64,000 nt of DNA from Metaphire vulgaris (GCA_018105865.1 CM030848.1:2383001-2447000); one strand, 5' to 3'. Shown: positions 25,201 through 32,650, counted from the first letter of the stretch. Notes: a model not told the origin generated them from the sequence alone. Made by a program: numbers and translations.

Positions 25201-25431
25201 AGATAAAACCGAACCGAAACCGACCGAAATTGCACGAGGTGAAACCGTAACAGCACTAGTGATTTTGATAATTATCCCATTAGCGCTAGAATTATGATTT
25301 CTGTTTTCTTAAATGTACATAGTTCACTAAAGCTTTAAATCAATACATGTATTCTTACCGTTTTTGTCTAGATACACATATTCCATCTGTAGAATTAGGC
25401 CTGCTATCAATCTTATCGAGAATGCTTTCAT
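1..25431 (-). CDS. Gene A: secreted or membrane SRCR/multi-EGF protein, 3' part outside the window
   Basis: Composite gene model, exons listed separately. In transcript order: signal-peptide exon 25359-25431, SRCR domain in exons 21948-22116 and 21592-21755, then EGF exons 20717, 11084, 10515, 9966, 8205, 7824, 7090, 6551, 6224, 1269, 957 and a partial one at 1-90 (left coordinates). Every EGF exon starts after AG and ends before GT in phase 1, so exons can be skipped or duplicated without breaking frame. The exons are seen directly; their joining into one mRNA is inferred from phase, strand and order. Family knowledge: SRCR and cbEGF domains are extracellular protein-binding modules of receptors and matrix proteins. 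The 3' end, and so any membrane anchor, lies beyond the left edge. The 9.5-kb intron between 11212 and 20717 is full of transposons. Confidence 0.75.
957..1085 (-). CDS. Gene A calcium-binding EGF exon
   Basis: 129 nt, 43 codons, phase 1 at both ends; acceptor TAG before 1085, donor GTAATT after 957. The translation starts IDEC and holds six cysteines. [10 protein letters not shown] fits the Asp/Asn hydroxylation pattern C-x-[DN]-x4-[FY]-x-C. Nearly the same as the exon at 10515-10643, so these two are recent duplicates. Confidence 0.9.
1269..1403 (-). CDS. Gene A EGF exon with a variant cysteine spacing
   Basis: 135 nt, in frame, acceptor GCAG, donor GTAGTT. Starts IDEC. It has an extra residue before the third cysteine ([13 protein letters not shown]) and two tyrosines in NGYYRTW. 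The counterpart in gene B is the exon at 46376-46504, which shares the unusual SCENTNGGY segment. Confidence 0.88.
1445..1733. repeat. 58-bp minisatellite, five units, at the Helitron 3' end
   Basis: Units start at 1445, 1503, 1561, 1618 and 1676, each opening with TGACGGGGGAGATTGG and holding TTTTGCGCAAATGCAATAG. Only one unit exists in Helitron copy 2 at 14304. Open frames here are translations of the repeat. Confidence 0.92.
2527..3005 (-). mobile_element. 5'-truncated non-LTR retrotransposon inside Helitron copy 1
   Basis: Minus-strand frame 2982-2608 gives the typical C-terminus of a CR1/L2/Jockey-type reverse transcriptase, with [17 protein letters not shown] and AWNCLPP, followed by a short 3' UTR and a (TAA)n tail at 2527-2551. 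ACTT flanks both sides (2523-2526, 3006-3009) as a target-site duplication. Helitron copy 2 reads straight across the empty site. Confidence 0.8.
3068..3712. repeat. G-rich minisatellite within Helitron copy 1
   Basis: Degenerate units of about 50-60 bp built from GGGAGAGGGATGGGGAGAG and GGTTTGGGGCCGGGG, purine-rich on the plus strand. Related arrays occur at 15220-15660, 35080-35390 and, on the other strand, 60725-61190. Long Pro/Ser- or Gly-rich frames in all six phases are artefacts of the repeat. Confidence 0.9.
3851..4400. other. AT-rich intron of gene A, no feature recognised
   Basis: No exon, RNA or clear element seen. Part of 4030-4320 resembles 8780-9080, so both belong to an unnamed repeat. 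Confidence 0.4.
4405..4520 (-). mobile_element. SINE fragment followed by a (CT)n microsatellite
   Basis: 4405-4470 matches the middle of the tRNA-derived SINE found whole at 38527-38804, including the AAAGCTGAGTGGACCTCTGG core and a degenerate B box. A CT repeat fills 4478-4520. Confidence 0.6.
4528..4985. mobile_element. MITE with terminal inverted repeats, copy A
   Basis: Left end carries AAAGTACTTCACGCT and right end AGCGTGACGTACTTTATGG, an inverted pair. About 450 bp, no coding capacity. The duplicate at 42617-42996 has cleaner left TIR bases (CCATAAAGTACGTCACGCT). The superfamily is not assigned. Confidence 0.7.
5717..5982. mobile_element. hAT-type MITE with perfect 8-bp target duplication
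   Basis: TIRs CAGTGGCGTAACGTG and CACGCTACGCCACTG. ATGATAGG flanks both sides (5709-5716, 5983-5990). The duplicated segment in B has the empty site at about 43795 (ATGCTAGG), so this insertion followed the duplication. 266 bp, non-coding. Confidence 0.9.
6224..6352 (-). CDS. Gene A calcium-binding EGF exon
   Basis: 129 nt, phase 1-1, acceptor GTAG, donor GTAATG. Starts INEC and keeps six cysteines with [12 protein letters not shown]. The counterpart in gene B is 44039-44167. The intron just 3' of it (upstream in plus coordinates, 6000-6223) is conserved in B as well. Confidence 0.9.
6410..6450 (-). pseudogene. EGF exon relic
   Basis: Only the C-terminal end remains, reading about [10 protein letters not shown] before a GTAGTC donor. 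No DEC start or middle cysteines follow. The same relic exists in B at 44591-44632, so it decayed before the duplication. Confidence 0.55.
6551..6679 (-). CDS. Gene A calcium-binding EGF exon
   Basis: 129 nt, phase 1-1, acceptor CTAG, donor GTTGATG. DIDEC start, six cysteines, [12 protein letters not shown]. In gene B only the 3' half of this exon survives (44735-44821). Confidence 0.9.
7090..7218 (-). CDS. Gene A calcium-binding EGF exon
   Basis: 129 nt, phase 1-1, acceptor GCAG, donor GTTTTT (weak). DLDEC start, [17 protein letters not shown] end with a possible N-glycosylation site. No counterpart is left in gene B, where a deletion spans this position. Confidence 0.9.
7824..7976 (-). CDS. 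Gene A EGF exon with extended last loop
   Basis: 153 nt, 51 codons, phase 1-1, acceptor CTAG, donor GTAGCC. DVDEC start and [12 protein letters not shown], then a longer tail [19 protein letters not shown] before the last cysteine. Gene B exon 45123-45266 is the same type, three codons shorter in this loop. Confidence 0.9.
8205..8333 (-). CDS. Gene A calcium-binding EGF exon
   Basis: 129 nt, phase 1-1, acceptor GCAG, donor [18 protein letters not shown] start, [12 protein letters not shown]. It shares about 380 bp of neighbouring intron with gene B exons 45488 and 46750, so the exon duplicated together with its intron. Confidence 0.9.
8598..8763 (+). mobile_element. LINE 3'-end fragment and (TA)n tract
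   Basis: The plus strand encodes a short piece ([17 protein letters not shown]) of a CR1-like reverse transcriptase C-terminus, cut after CTCTGTCCACATG. A TA tract covers 8725-8763. The longer copy is at 45895-46310. Confidence 0.7.
9168..9235 (-). mobile_element. tRNA-derived SINE fragment
   Basis: In minus reading it has the B-box-like GAGTTCGAGACCC and the SINE core CTAAGGTCGACTCAGCC shared with the full copies. No A box or tail is clear. Confidence 0.6.
9236..9734. other. Intronic stretch with no recognised feature
   Basis: GC content is higher than around it and several short open frames exist, but no cysteine-rich module, RNA fold or transposon end was recognised. Confidence 0.35.
9735..9914 (+). 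mobile_element. LINE 3' tail ending in a long (AAT)n tract
   Basis: 9735-9834 resembles the 3' UTR of the LINE at 46150-46270 (shared TCAAAGCGCCTTTGACATTG). It runs into 25 or more AAT units at 9835-9914, the usual 3' tail of this family here. Confidence 0.65.
9966..10094 (-). CDS. Gene A EGF exon
   Basis: 129 nt, phase 1-1, acceptor GCAG, donor GTAGGC. DTDEC start, [12 protein letters not shown], end SAVCSG. Closest visible relative is gene B exon 41398-41529. Confidence 0.9.
10515..10643 (-). CDS. Gene A calcium-binding EGF exon
   Basis: 129 nt, phase 1-1, acceptor TTAG, donor GTAATT. DINEC start, [12 protein letters not shown]. Almost identical to exon 957-1085, with about 100 bp of similar intron on the 3' side. 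Confidence 0.9.
11084..11212 (-). CDS. Gene A calcium-binding EGF exon
   Basis: 129 nt, phase 1-1, acceptor CTAG, donor [18 protein letters not shown] start, [12 protein letters not shown]. It is the last EGF exon before the 9.5-kb intron. Confidence 0.9.
11213..12431. other. Large-intron sequence, mostly featureless
   Basis: AT-rich, no exon recognised. Around 12090-12190 lies a degenerate GC-richer piece resembling the GTGGCGTAGC-type MITEs. Confidence 0.35.
12432..13971. mobile_element. Foldback element with long inverted repeats
   Basis: Ends are GTCGTATAAATTTATTTCC and, inverted, GTCGTATAAAATTATTTC. The centre at about 12922 (TTCCTAGGAA) divides two arms of roughly 300 bp, each with alternating ATAAATTTATTTCC and CATTTCCAACC modules in opposite orientation. 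No transposase frame. A LINE tail has been inserted at 13378-13445. Confidence 0.7.
13378..13445 (-). mobile_element. LINE 3'-UTR fragment with AAT tail
   Basis: ATAATAATAATGTG followed by ATTTTAAGTGGTTT and AAACCACTGAT, the shared 3' UTR of the LINE family also seen at 22207, 26667, 26998 and 62995. No coding part remains. Confidence 0.65.
14279..15825 (-). mobile_element. Non-autonomous Helitron, copy 2
   Basis: Same ends as copy 1: 5' TCTTATTATATAATTC (next to A) and 3' TTTTTGACGGG, spacer, CTAG (next to T). 14300-15165 aligns with 1678-2525 and 15166-15825 with 3009-3850. It has a single 58-bp unit and no LINE insertion. No protein gene is carried. Confidence 0.75.
15220..15660. repeat. 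G-rich minisatellite within Helitron copy 2
   Basis: Same family of units as 3068-3712 (GGGAGAGGGATGGGGAGAG) in fewer copies and different order, so the array expands and shrinks within the element family. Confidence 0.88.
16390..17670 (+). pseudogene. Broken non-LTR reverse transcriptase
   Basis: Overlapping plus frames (16689-17150, 17000-17350, 17428-17670) carry pieces of a reverse transcriptase: [29 protein letters not shown] and [11 protein letters not shown], where YLDD stands at the catalytic YxDD position. At least one frameshift near 17130 and further breaks. No LTRs or endonuclease seen. A short piece of the same family lies at 22905-23015. The clade is not assigned. Confidence 0.7.
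18030..19312 (-). pseudogene. Degraded invertebrate repeat-type gene of unknown function
   Basis: Three minus-strand segments in collinear order: 19312-18866 ([15 protein letters not shown]), 18693-18427 ([14 protein letters not shown]) and 18286-18032 ([33 protein letters not shown]). I recognise this as a multicopy protein type in invertebrate genomes, probably transposon-associated, with no known function. Frameshifts and stops separate the segments. It sits inside a gene A intron on the same strand. Confidence 0.55.
19735..20630. repeat. CAGTTACAGTT repeat field with an internal duplication
   Basis: Many copies of TTTTTCAGTTACAGTT and AAGTTATAGTT. A larger unit is duplicated: 19915-20100 and 20260-20460 both hold CAGTTAATCGCCATTGAACA followed by ACACAATCACC and a TA tract. 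Confidence 0.85.
20717..20845 (-). CDS. Gene A EGF exon
   Basis: 129 nt, phase 1-1, acceptor TCAG, donor GTAAGA (strong). Starts DATEC, so the usual calcium-binding D-x-[DN]-E is only partly kept (DATE). The central segment is INGSKTCSC, lacking the aromatic residue before the fifth cysteine. Relatives in gene B: 41926-42057 and the decayed 39378-39507. Confidence 0.87.
21005..21063 (-). pseudogene. EGF exon relic (5' half)
   Basis: Minus reading resembles GQSQCDATT of the EGF exons with the DEC start corrupted to a DLKAL-like string. No donor or second half. A separate relic of a 3' half ([12 protein letters not shown]) is at 21320-21370. Confidence 0.5.
21399..21542. mobile_element. Short hAT-type MITE
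   Basis: CAGTGACGTATCGAGG at the left and CTCCCTGCGCCACTG at the right form TIRs of the same type as 5717-5982. Flanks AGCTCCGC (21391-21398) and AGCTCCAC (21543-21550) are an 8-bp target duplication with one mismatch. 144 bp. Confidence 0.8.
21592..21755 (-). CDS. Gene A SRCR domain, second exon
   Basis: 164 nt, enters in phase 2 and leaves in phase 1 (donor GTGTGT). Translation has [25 protein letters not shown] and VAIECG, the C-terminal half of a group B-like scavenger receptor cysteine-rich domain. Acceptor GAAG before CCGAGC keeps frame with the first exon; the CAG nine bases further in would introduce a stop. Confidence 0.88.
21948..22116 (-). CDS. Gene A SRCR domain, first exon
   Basis: 169 nt, enters in phase 1 (acceptor CTCAG) and leaves in phase 2 (donor GTCAGC). 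Translation has [31 protein letters not shown] and ACYSLGFG, the classic N-terminal half of SRCR. The first exon at 25359-25431 ends in phase 1 and so can splice straight to it. Together the two SRCR exons encode 111 codons. No SRCR exon was found in gene B. Confidence 0.9.
22207..22330 (-). mobile_element. LINE 3' UTR with long (AAT)n tail
   Basis: AAT tract 22207-22268 then GTGATTTTAAGTGGTTTAGG, the LINE 3' UTR. Coding part absent. Confidence 0.7.
22331..23182 (+). other. Intron with one reverse-transcriptase fragment
   Basis: 22905-23015 on the plus strand reads [19 protein letters not shown], the same reverse transcriptase type as 16800-16860. Otherwise nothing recognised. Confidence 0.55.
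23183..23459 (-). mobile_element. tRNA-derived SINE, nearly complete
   Basis: Minus reading opens with a tRNA-like head: an A-box-like region in GTTGAGTGGTAACAACGC and B box GGTTCAATTCC. Then the family core CTCTAAGGTCGACTCAGCC and a unique body. Other copies: 38527-38804, 61310-61578, and fragments at 4405, 9168, 5450 and 43573. Confidence 0.8.
23838..24828 (-). pseudogene. Non-LTR retrotransposon with inverted 5' part
   Basis: Minus frame from 24574 encodes the reverse transcriptase C-terminal region: [54 protein letters not shown]. The upstream part ([28 protein letters not shown]) lies beside it on the plus strand, 24605-24828. This is the 5'-inversion structure left by twin priming. The frame is broken after LSLSSVTW. 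It interrupts the block shared with 59340-63690. Confidence 0.8.
24837..25258. mobile_element. hAT-like non-autonomous element rich in AACCGAACC
   Basis: Ends TAGTGCTATTACG and, inverted, TAGTGCTGTTACGG. Sub-terminal inverted AACCGAACC and GGTTTTCGGTT motifs on both sides, about 420 bp, no gene. Flanks caaatttt and gtgatttt match only in part, so the target duplication is uncertain. Confidence 0.6.
25359..25431 (-). CDS. Gene A first coding exon (signal peptide)
   Basis: 73 nt: ATG at 25431, [18 protein letters not shown], donor GTAAGA. Basic residues at K2 and R7 and the core IRLIAGLIL suggest a signal peptide, though a short one. The start is chosen because the same exon at 59680-59752 keeps ATG, frame, length and donor, with four silent and three replacement differences over 24 codons. 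Confidence 0.75.
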
Positions 25432-26660
25432 AGTTGTTTTGCAAAATGAAACTGAAGAAATGACGCACTTTAGTCAGATATCTGGTCGATATTTTCCGTT
25501 TTAGTTGCAAATCTTCCTAGCAATGTTCTGGGAAAAGTATGCATCTAGCCTCTGCCATCAAATGTGAATTATTCCTCTGTAATATTGACATCTCGCTTCT
25601 GGTAAAATTCAAATCTAACGCCTACTAAGGAGGATGTAGCAATTTCAGGCTCCAAAAATACTTCCGCGTCCACGTGAATACCAAATTAGACGAGCAGTCA
25701 CGAGGCTGCATAGAGCGATAAAAAATTAAAGCTAGCCTACTTCCTCTTTAAGTGGCAATGCTACTGTAGCTGATTAATCTCATTTCTAACCATAGAAGCC
25801 AGAGAGTGTTTCGTTGCGATTAGCGGAGAGCTCTATAATGTCTAGCCATGCAAGCAGATTGCTTAATTACGCTGATCCGGCCGATCGATATAGAATTTCA
25901 CATGCTACTCATGATTGGTTTTCAAATTAGAGTAAACAATATGACGATGGATCCATTGACAGAAGAATAAAAACAGAAGGATTTGAGAAGCGCCATTACT
26001 AGTATCATGAATTCAGGTAAAGTAGGTACGTTCATGACTAATGCAAAACTCATGAGAAAAATCGGACTTGTAAACTTTAGGGTTTTCCAAAAGTACGCTT
26101 TTGCTGATTATGTCTGTTATCACGCAATATTCTAGATATGAACACTTCAAATTATTTTGTATTTTATTTTGCACGGTTCCTCAGTTATAACCTCATGACA
26201 CTGATCTAGTTTGTTTGATCTTTCTAAATGTTTTACTTGCAGACTAGCAAAACAGCCTTTGATATCTCGTAGTAAATATTAACTTGGACTAGCCTAAGTA
26301 ATGGTCTGTCTATTTTTAGGTTTCACTCTGCCCATTAACAATATGGGAGATTCCAAACGAACGTAGTGCAGGGTCAGAAGATGGTAGGTATAATGAAAGT
26401 CTCACAACTGGCCTTGTCAATTGTCAGAATCCACTGGATATCACAAACAAACAACGTCTGAAGTGCATCATGTGCACCTTTTTGAATTTGTGAAAGGAAT
26501 GACACCGGAAAATTGCGCGTATAGGCGTAGGCTAATAGAAAAGCACGCCCAAAATAGTCGGCATGTCAAAATTATATGGAAAAATACTACAAGCCCACGA
26601 TGATTCATAGGAGGGTCGTCGTTTAATCAACCAATCAACATCAACTGAAGACTAACACTC
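25432..26660 (-). promoter_or_regulatory. Conserved 5' flank of gene A (putative promoter)
   Basis: Alternating similarity to 59753-60560 and 61920-62820, including ACTTCCTCTTTAAGTGGCAA at 25738. No clear TATA box. The conservation may only reflect a recent duplication. Short frames in this stretch differ between copies and are not genes. Confidence 0.4.
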
Positions 26661-26666
26661 AAACTT

Positions 26667-26721
26667 TCTCACACAGGCTTACTTAGCCTCCTAAACCACT
26701 TAAAATCACATTATTATTATT
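26667..26721 (+). mobile_element. 55-bp LINE tail insertion, absent from the duplicate
   Basis: TCTCACACAGGCTTACTTAG...CACTTAAAATCACATTATT is the 3' end of the LINE family, flanked by AAACTT on both sides (26661-26666, 26722-26727). The B copy near 62818 has the empty site CTCAAACTTGTTTGCCCG. Confidence 0.85.
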
Positions 26722-26846
26722 AAACTTGTTTGCCCGTTTAAACGAACGGCCATGTATGTTTAGCCCTGGAAGTCACAATGCTGGAACCTTCTACAAGGAA
26801 ATAGAATGAAATTTTCTAAATTCAACGCTAAAATATATTCGGTGTA

Positions 26847-26990
26847 TGATGATGATGATGATGATGATGACGATGATAATGGTGGTGGTGTGGTGGTGGT
26901 GGTGATGTTGACGACGACGACGATGATGATGATGCTGATGATGCTGATGATGCTGACGATGCTGCTGCTGCTGCTGATGATGGTAATAAT
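26847..26990. repeat. (GAT)n/(GTG)n/(GCT)n microsatellite
   Basis: Impure trinucleotide array. Its Asp-rich and His-rich translations are artefacts. Confidence 0.9.
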
Positions 26991-26997
26991 AATAATA

Positions 26998-27240
26998 ACA
27001 GCTGCAATAACGTGATTTCAAGTGGTTTGGGAGGTTGAGTGGGAGCCTCCATAATTACACTAAGCATTTTAACAGGCCTATAACCCAGTTCTAATGGATA
27101 ACTTTTGCATGTATTTATTGTTTCAACTGCTACTTCCTTTTCGTCCAAACTGTTCCATTTGTCCATAATTCTCGCCTTAATTAAATATTGTTTCTTCACT
27201 GGCCCCACCCTCCGTTGAACAAGTCTGTGCAGATATCTGT
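26998..27240 (-). mobile_element. LINE 3' end, C-terminus of reverse transcriptase protein
   Basis: Minus frame gives RRVGPVKKQYLIKARIMDK then WNSLDEKEV, matching the C-terminal WN-L signature of CR1/L2-type elements, then the 3' UTR. The copy at 62995-63240 in the duplicate occupies the same place, so the insertion is older than the duplication. Confidence 0.75.
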
Positions 27241-27245
27241 TTTTG

Positions 27246-27480
27246 CAGTGGCGTTGCCAGGATTTCGGAATAGAGGAAGCACTTCGACATTTTTCGTCAA
27301 GCAAAAACGGTCGACGTCTCAAATGCTTTAAACCCTACTGTCTAGCAGTGCGTTTCCTCTATCTAATCCTAACCATACCCCCCAAAACTCACCGGTTTTC
27401 GACGAAATCTCATGATCGATCCTGACCAGAATAGAGGGACCGGGCCTCCGTGCTGTTCACAAGCCTACGGCCTACGCTAA
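27246..27480. mobile_element. GTGGCGT-type MITE
   Basis: Starts CAGTGGCGTTGCCAGG and holds the family body (TCAAATGCTTTAAAC, TCTAATCCTAACC). Right end degenerate. Counterpart 63235-63455; relative 38094-38334. Confidence 0.6.
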
Positions 27481-27710
27481 TGCCATTTTGATGACTCATT
27501 CTGTCCTTCTCGGTGTCAAAGCTTCTTTTGTAGCGCGTCCTCACATTTGATCATGTTTGTGGGGCTCTTTAACCAATTAAGGCCAACTGTTGGCATATCC
27601 ATTGAAGGATTTACCAGGCTCTCTTGTTTCTTACAATGAATCTAACTACCTCTTTTCAAAACTCTCGCCAAAAGAAAAACTACTCGGCTGAGTCCTCGCC
27701 TATTCGCAGT

Positions 27711-29576
27711 TAATGGCACAGCGGACAAGATGTAGGCCAAACAACGCATAATCTAATCTAATCTATTTCCAATATTAGCCTCTATAGCGCCTCTTTATAA
27801 TGCACATGAGCATCAACCGATGGCACACCAAATCCAAATAATTAAAGATCCAGGTGGCTGTACACATTAAGGCCCATGTTTAGTACAGAGACACACTTAA
27901 ATTCGTGCAATAGCATGCTGAGAATTTGAGATTATGTATTTGCTGGATCACTGCGAATCGTTTACCCCTCTTGATTCTTTGCGACTTCCGTTGTGTCATT
28001 CTCAGGGCTTTGGATTATGGGAAGCACATTGAACTCTTATAGGGTCTAAGCTTTTACAGATAGTTGTATCTATGAATACATACTGAATATTAACTTTAAT
28101 TTTAAGGTTTGTGCCGATAGTTCTGCTGCGAATAGACGCTTTAAATTAAAATTTGATATTGCGAGCTAATTATCCAAACGTTTCAATGATAAACGCTAAT
28201 CTATGTGATAATATTGGTAGAGAAATGACGCAGCGTATAGACCTATGTCACTTAGAATGTCTAAAGTATAATTTAGACATAGCCTATAATAATTTCAGAT
28301 TGCAATGATGTCGACATTGCCTTGTCAAAGACTTTGAGCTTCCAGGAAAACTGGAAAATCTTGGATCCAAGCAAATTAGCGCATACTGCTTCGTTACGTA
28401 AAGTTTAGGCCAAAGATCAACTGTGATATTGGCCATTTGTCAATAATTCAAAACTACTATGCATAGCCTTGAATTTTGTACTGTGTTCATATAGTTGTAT
28501 AGTGAGTACAGTGATATATTCTTCTTAAGAAGAATTACTCAAAAGCGTTTCAGTTGCAATTACATTGACTTTATCAAATTTTTCATGTGTTTTAGAATAA
28601 CACTAAGATAGGTTTCATCCTGGTATTCAAAGGTTTCAATCCATAGTACCTCAAATTCACCAGCCAAAGCTCAGGTCGATTCCATATATCAGTCTGACTG
28701 GGAACATGAACAACGGACCTCAGACGAAAGGCCAGGTGTACTTAGTCGAGATTTGAGGCCCTCAGCTTGATGGAAGAATCCACAGGTAGATAAAGATAAT
28801 TTTAGACCTGATGGACAGTGACGATAATTACAATTAAGAATTTTTAAAGAACGATAACTGAAATCGAAATGAAATTGCCCAATAAAAAGACATTGGAACT
28901 GAAATAGAAATATTTCATGAATTGATTTTAACTACCGGTACCCGTCATTTATCAATGGCGTCAATTTGCTTATACTGTGTTGCATTTTGAGCACCATGTA
29001 TTGCTCTGTGTGTTTCTGTGTGTGCCTGTGTGTGTGTGTGGCTGTATGCAAAGTTCGGCGTGAGGCGACCGTGGGTGATATTATAATCGGCTTCAGCGTT
29101 TCTCTGTGACTCAGTCCCATCTCACACATACAGTCAAATATGCGCCTATCTGGGAGGGGTAATTTGGGTCACCGCTGGTCTATCGTAAGCTGCTGTTTGT
29201 CTGCTAGCCACGAGCAGACCCGCCGAGAGAAATTTCGGGCAGAGCAGTCACGGGCCCCTAGAAAGTTTGTAAGTGGCGATGACCTTTTTTGCTTGTCAGC
29301 CTTTTCAAGACTGAGTTAGGCCTAAAAGTTAACGCCGTGGACGACCCCCAACCGCCTTCAGCGTCTTCAACCCTAACTACGGACCCGTCCAGGCCTCCTA
29401 CAAATCGCCGGGTCCCTGGGCATTTGCCAAAACTGCCCATCTCTCGGCGGCACTGGTCACGAGGTGGCACACGGATATCTGCCATAGTAAATTTTATTTC
29501 GCTGCCTATCAGAACGTGTAAGATTCTGGTGCTGCTTCGTTAATTTAATGTCAGCATTAATTTAAATAAAATAAAT
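27711..29576. other. Intergenic stretch, little recognisable
   Basis: No gene seen. 29020-29040 is a short (GT)n run. 29270-29480 resembles GC-richer MITE bodies with a TTTTTTGCTTGTCA motif. Confidence 0.35.
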
Positions 29577-29780
29577 ACCAAGGTTTAAAGTGGTTCAGGA
29601 GGGTTTGCCCTGTGTGAAAACCACTGTTGTACCCTTCCAATTTAGTATCCTAAACTACTGAGGTTTATTTTGAAATCATTCATACTCGTTGCCATTACTA
29701 TCTTCTCGTCCAATTCATTCCATCTGTCGACAACTCTTGCACTAAAGAGTTCTGTTTGTGTCTCCCACAATTACTACAAT
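29577..29780 (-). mobile_element. LINE 3' end
   Basis: Minus reading gives [19 protein letters not shown], then the shared 3' UTR with AAACCACTTTAAACC-like sequence. Sister of 37308-37520. Confidence 0.75.
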
Positions 29781-30249
29781 TATTACAAGATTAGTTGAGC
29801 TAAGCTGTTGGCTGGACGCAAGCGAGACAAATTTGTTTGGGATTATTTTACACATGATGAGAACAAGTTGAACATCCATGTCGCTTAACATTACGTTTTT
29901 GATTGCTGTGCTACGGTCAGCCATTACGGTTATAGAATACATTTTTATATAATATCAAACTCCCAATACAAAATGTGAAGTCAATGAATCGAAGTAAAAT
30001 TAGAAATTAAACTGGACTATTTAAACCAGAACTGAAATTATTTTAGAACTGAAATAGAAAGTTTTTCTTGAAGTACGACTGAAAAAGAAATGGAAATAAA
30101 ACCTGAAATAAGAACGAAAACTGAAATTAACAATTACAGTATTTTTAGAACTGAAATAACACTGCTGATGGAAAACGAGAGGAAACAAAATATAAATATG
30201 TTTAGTGACTATATATTTCACAAGACTTGTTGATCGAGTAGCAACACAT

Positions 30250-31293
30250 CATCTTTATTTTGTAATAGATGCTAAATTACTTGGTCCATTACTTTTTATT
30301 CTGTACACGGCTGATCTGAGATCAATTATTGCGGCCTTTGGACTGGCACCCCATAGCTATGCTGATGACAGTCAGATTTACTCGTCCTGCCTTCCTGGTG
30401 ATGTGGAGGCGCTTCGGGAACGGTTCATCGAGTGTCTAGTCGCTGTCTCGAAGTGGGCGGAGGAAAATCGACTGACCCTTAACGTGGGAAAAACTGAGTT
30501 CCTGTGGGTCAGCACCCCTCGGAGAAGGATGCTGGTGAGTCGCAAACCGTTCGCGATGGGTGATGTTACCATTGTCCCCTCCGAGTGCGTGCGGCTGTTG
30601 GGGGTACTCTTTGATGGGACTCTTTATTCGAGCCACACGTAAACGATGTGATCAGGCGATGTCACTTTCAATTGAGAAGGATCCGATCAGTCCGGCGATA
30701 TCTGCCTGTATCCGGAGTGGTACACTTGGTCCGGGCTAACTAGGATCGACTATTGCAATAGTGTCCTGTTGGACCTCCCGGTTAGCAAACTTGATCGGCT
30801 GCAGTCTGTTCTGAATCTCTCGGCGAGGGTTGTGTTCGGATGTCGCTGGTGCGAACATGTAACACCACTTCTCAGGGATCGTCTACATTGGCTCCGAGTC
30901 CCTGAGCGGATTGTGTTCAAAAGATGCTGGCTGACGTACAGAGCGCTGCATGACCCGTGTTGTCCTGAGTACCTTGCCTCTCTTGTAAAGAGACCGCAGG
31001 GTAATGACAGGAGATCTTCGCTACGCTCGAGTCGTGGCGTTAAACTTCACGTTCCTCCCCCATCCAAGACCGCCAAGTTCGGAGAGAGATCTTTCACTAG
31101 GGGTAATCCTATCTTGTGGAACTCTCTTCCTGATGAGACCACCACGGCTGATACTCCCGAGCATTTCATCACGAGATTAAAAACGCATCTGTTTAGGTTG
31201 GGTTATAGTTGAGATGTTAAAGCGCTTTTGTTGTGGGCCTCAGCCTTGTTACAGCGCTATAGAAATTGTCAAGGAATGAATGAATGAATGAAA
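30250..31293 (+). pseudogene. CR1/L2-like LINE, 5'-truncated, frameshifted
   Basis: Frame one (to 30642): LGPLLFILYTADL, SYADDSQIYSSC with the catalytic YADD, ENRLTLNVGKTEFLW, LLGVLFDG. After a frameshift, 30769-31212: LHWLRVPERIVFKR, EYLASLVKR, FGERSFTRG, LWNSLPDE, FITRLKTHLFRLGY. It ends with GCGCTATAGAAATTG and a (GAAT)n tail at 31274-31293. No endonuclease part. Confidence 0.85.
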
Positions 31294-31583
31294 TTAAGTA
31301 AGTGTTCTTTAGAAATTGGTGCTACATATTTTTAATTGCTTATTGTGTCATTTTGGTTGGAGCGGACAATAAACTGCACCTTTATGAACCTTTATATTAC
31401 AAATTACCCTGCATCATACACGACACACAACATAAACAAGAGCACAATCGTGAGTAATATCGGTGAAAATATGCCGATAACACAGGTTTACAAAAAAATG
31501 TTTTTGAAATTGTCTAAGTTTTTAAAACTGATTTATGATAATTAGGTACTGCTAAAACTGAAAATGACACTGGTTTCTTTGAA

Positions 31584-32650
31584 TCAGGTCAGGTTTTTTT
31601 GCTAAAGTGTTTAAAAAAATCTAGTCTTATAACTAAATCGACTGCATTTTGTAACATTAGAGGGCAGCCAACAAATTTTGTTGTCAGTTCTCTCAGAAGT
31701 TAGACTTATTTTTGGGTATATTTAGGGTGCTGATTCCAAATATGGCACCAGATTTTTTCTATCAGCTCTAGTTTGTGAGATTCGGCCATATATTCTAGAC
31801 CGGACATGCATGATAATTGCCTATATCACATGGCAACAAAAAAATTTTTGTTGCCCTGTTGCCTTAGAAGTAAGACCTGTTTCTTAGTATATTTATGGGT
31901 CCTGATTCCAAATATGGCATCAGATTGTTTCTATCAGCTCTAGTTTTTTTTAGATATGGCCATATATCCTATATTGGAAGTGCATGATGATTACATATAT
32001 TTGCTCTATGTAGCTTTTGATTGCTCTCACCTAAAGGTCTTTGTTATTAACAATAAAGGTTTTATATTTCCAGAAGAAATCAATTGAAATATGTGCAGTA
32101 TCATAACTTATATTATTTAATTAAATAAACATGATTCATTACAACTGTTTTGAGGTAACTGTGGACGCAAGAGCAGAAACAGACCTCCAGGACACATTTA
32201 GAAATACAATTGCATGTTAAATGCTTGAAGTGTCATTTTTTTCTGATTTCTAGTGTGACAAAATGAATGACAACTAATTCACTCATTAATATAGTTTTAT
32301 CTAAATATGTAATAGTTGTTGCTTTGAAGATTTTTGCTGTTCAATTATAGAATTTGAATAGATTAAGGATTCTGCAGTTAACGCACTTTAGTAGAACCAA
32401 AATACAAGGACGACTAAGCCGTATCTCAAAAACTAGAGCTGGTGGGGCAAAACGGTTAACATTTTTGGAATCAGGGCACCAAAATTAATCAAGAAGAGGT
32501 CTTACTTTGCAGGCAACAAACTGTGCGTTGACCATTTCATTATAATGAAATCTGCATGGCGTTAATGGAAAACACATGTATACATGAAAAATCATAAAGT
32601 AGCGATATATCAAAAAGTTGACCTGATTGAGCAAAACCAATGTTATATTT
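31584..32650. repeat. Unclassified repeat with tandem and inverted parts
   Basis: 31702-31860 and 31862-32010 are diverged tandem copies (GATTCCAAATATGGCA, CTATCAGCTCTAGTTT). 32400-32650 holds the inverse (AAAACTAGAGCTG, TTTTTGGAATCAGGGCA). The outer pair GAATCAGGTCAGGTTTTTTT at 31583 and AGTTGACCTGATTGAGC at 32623 is also inverted. Confidence 0.55.

Larger units (their letters stand above)
23460..27710. repeat. Segmental duplication block A2 (partner 59340-63690)
   Basis: Collinear with 59340-63690: TTAAGATTGCGATAATCATA, the first coding exon, upstream DNA, a conserved GATATCTCGTAG stretch, a LINE 3' end and a GGCGT-type MITE. Each copy has its own insertions: LINE, hAT and short LINE tail in A; Helitron, SINE and LINE in B. 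Confidence 0.85.

Noticed and set aside
26791..27322. His/Asp-rich frame of 164 codons
   Set aside because: A LINE C-terminus running into a GAT/GTG microsatellite.
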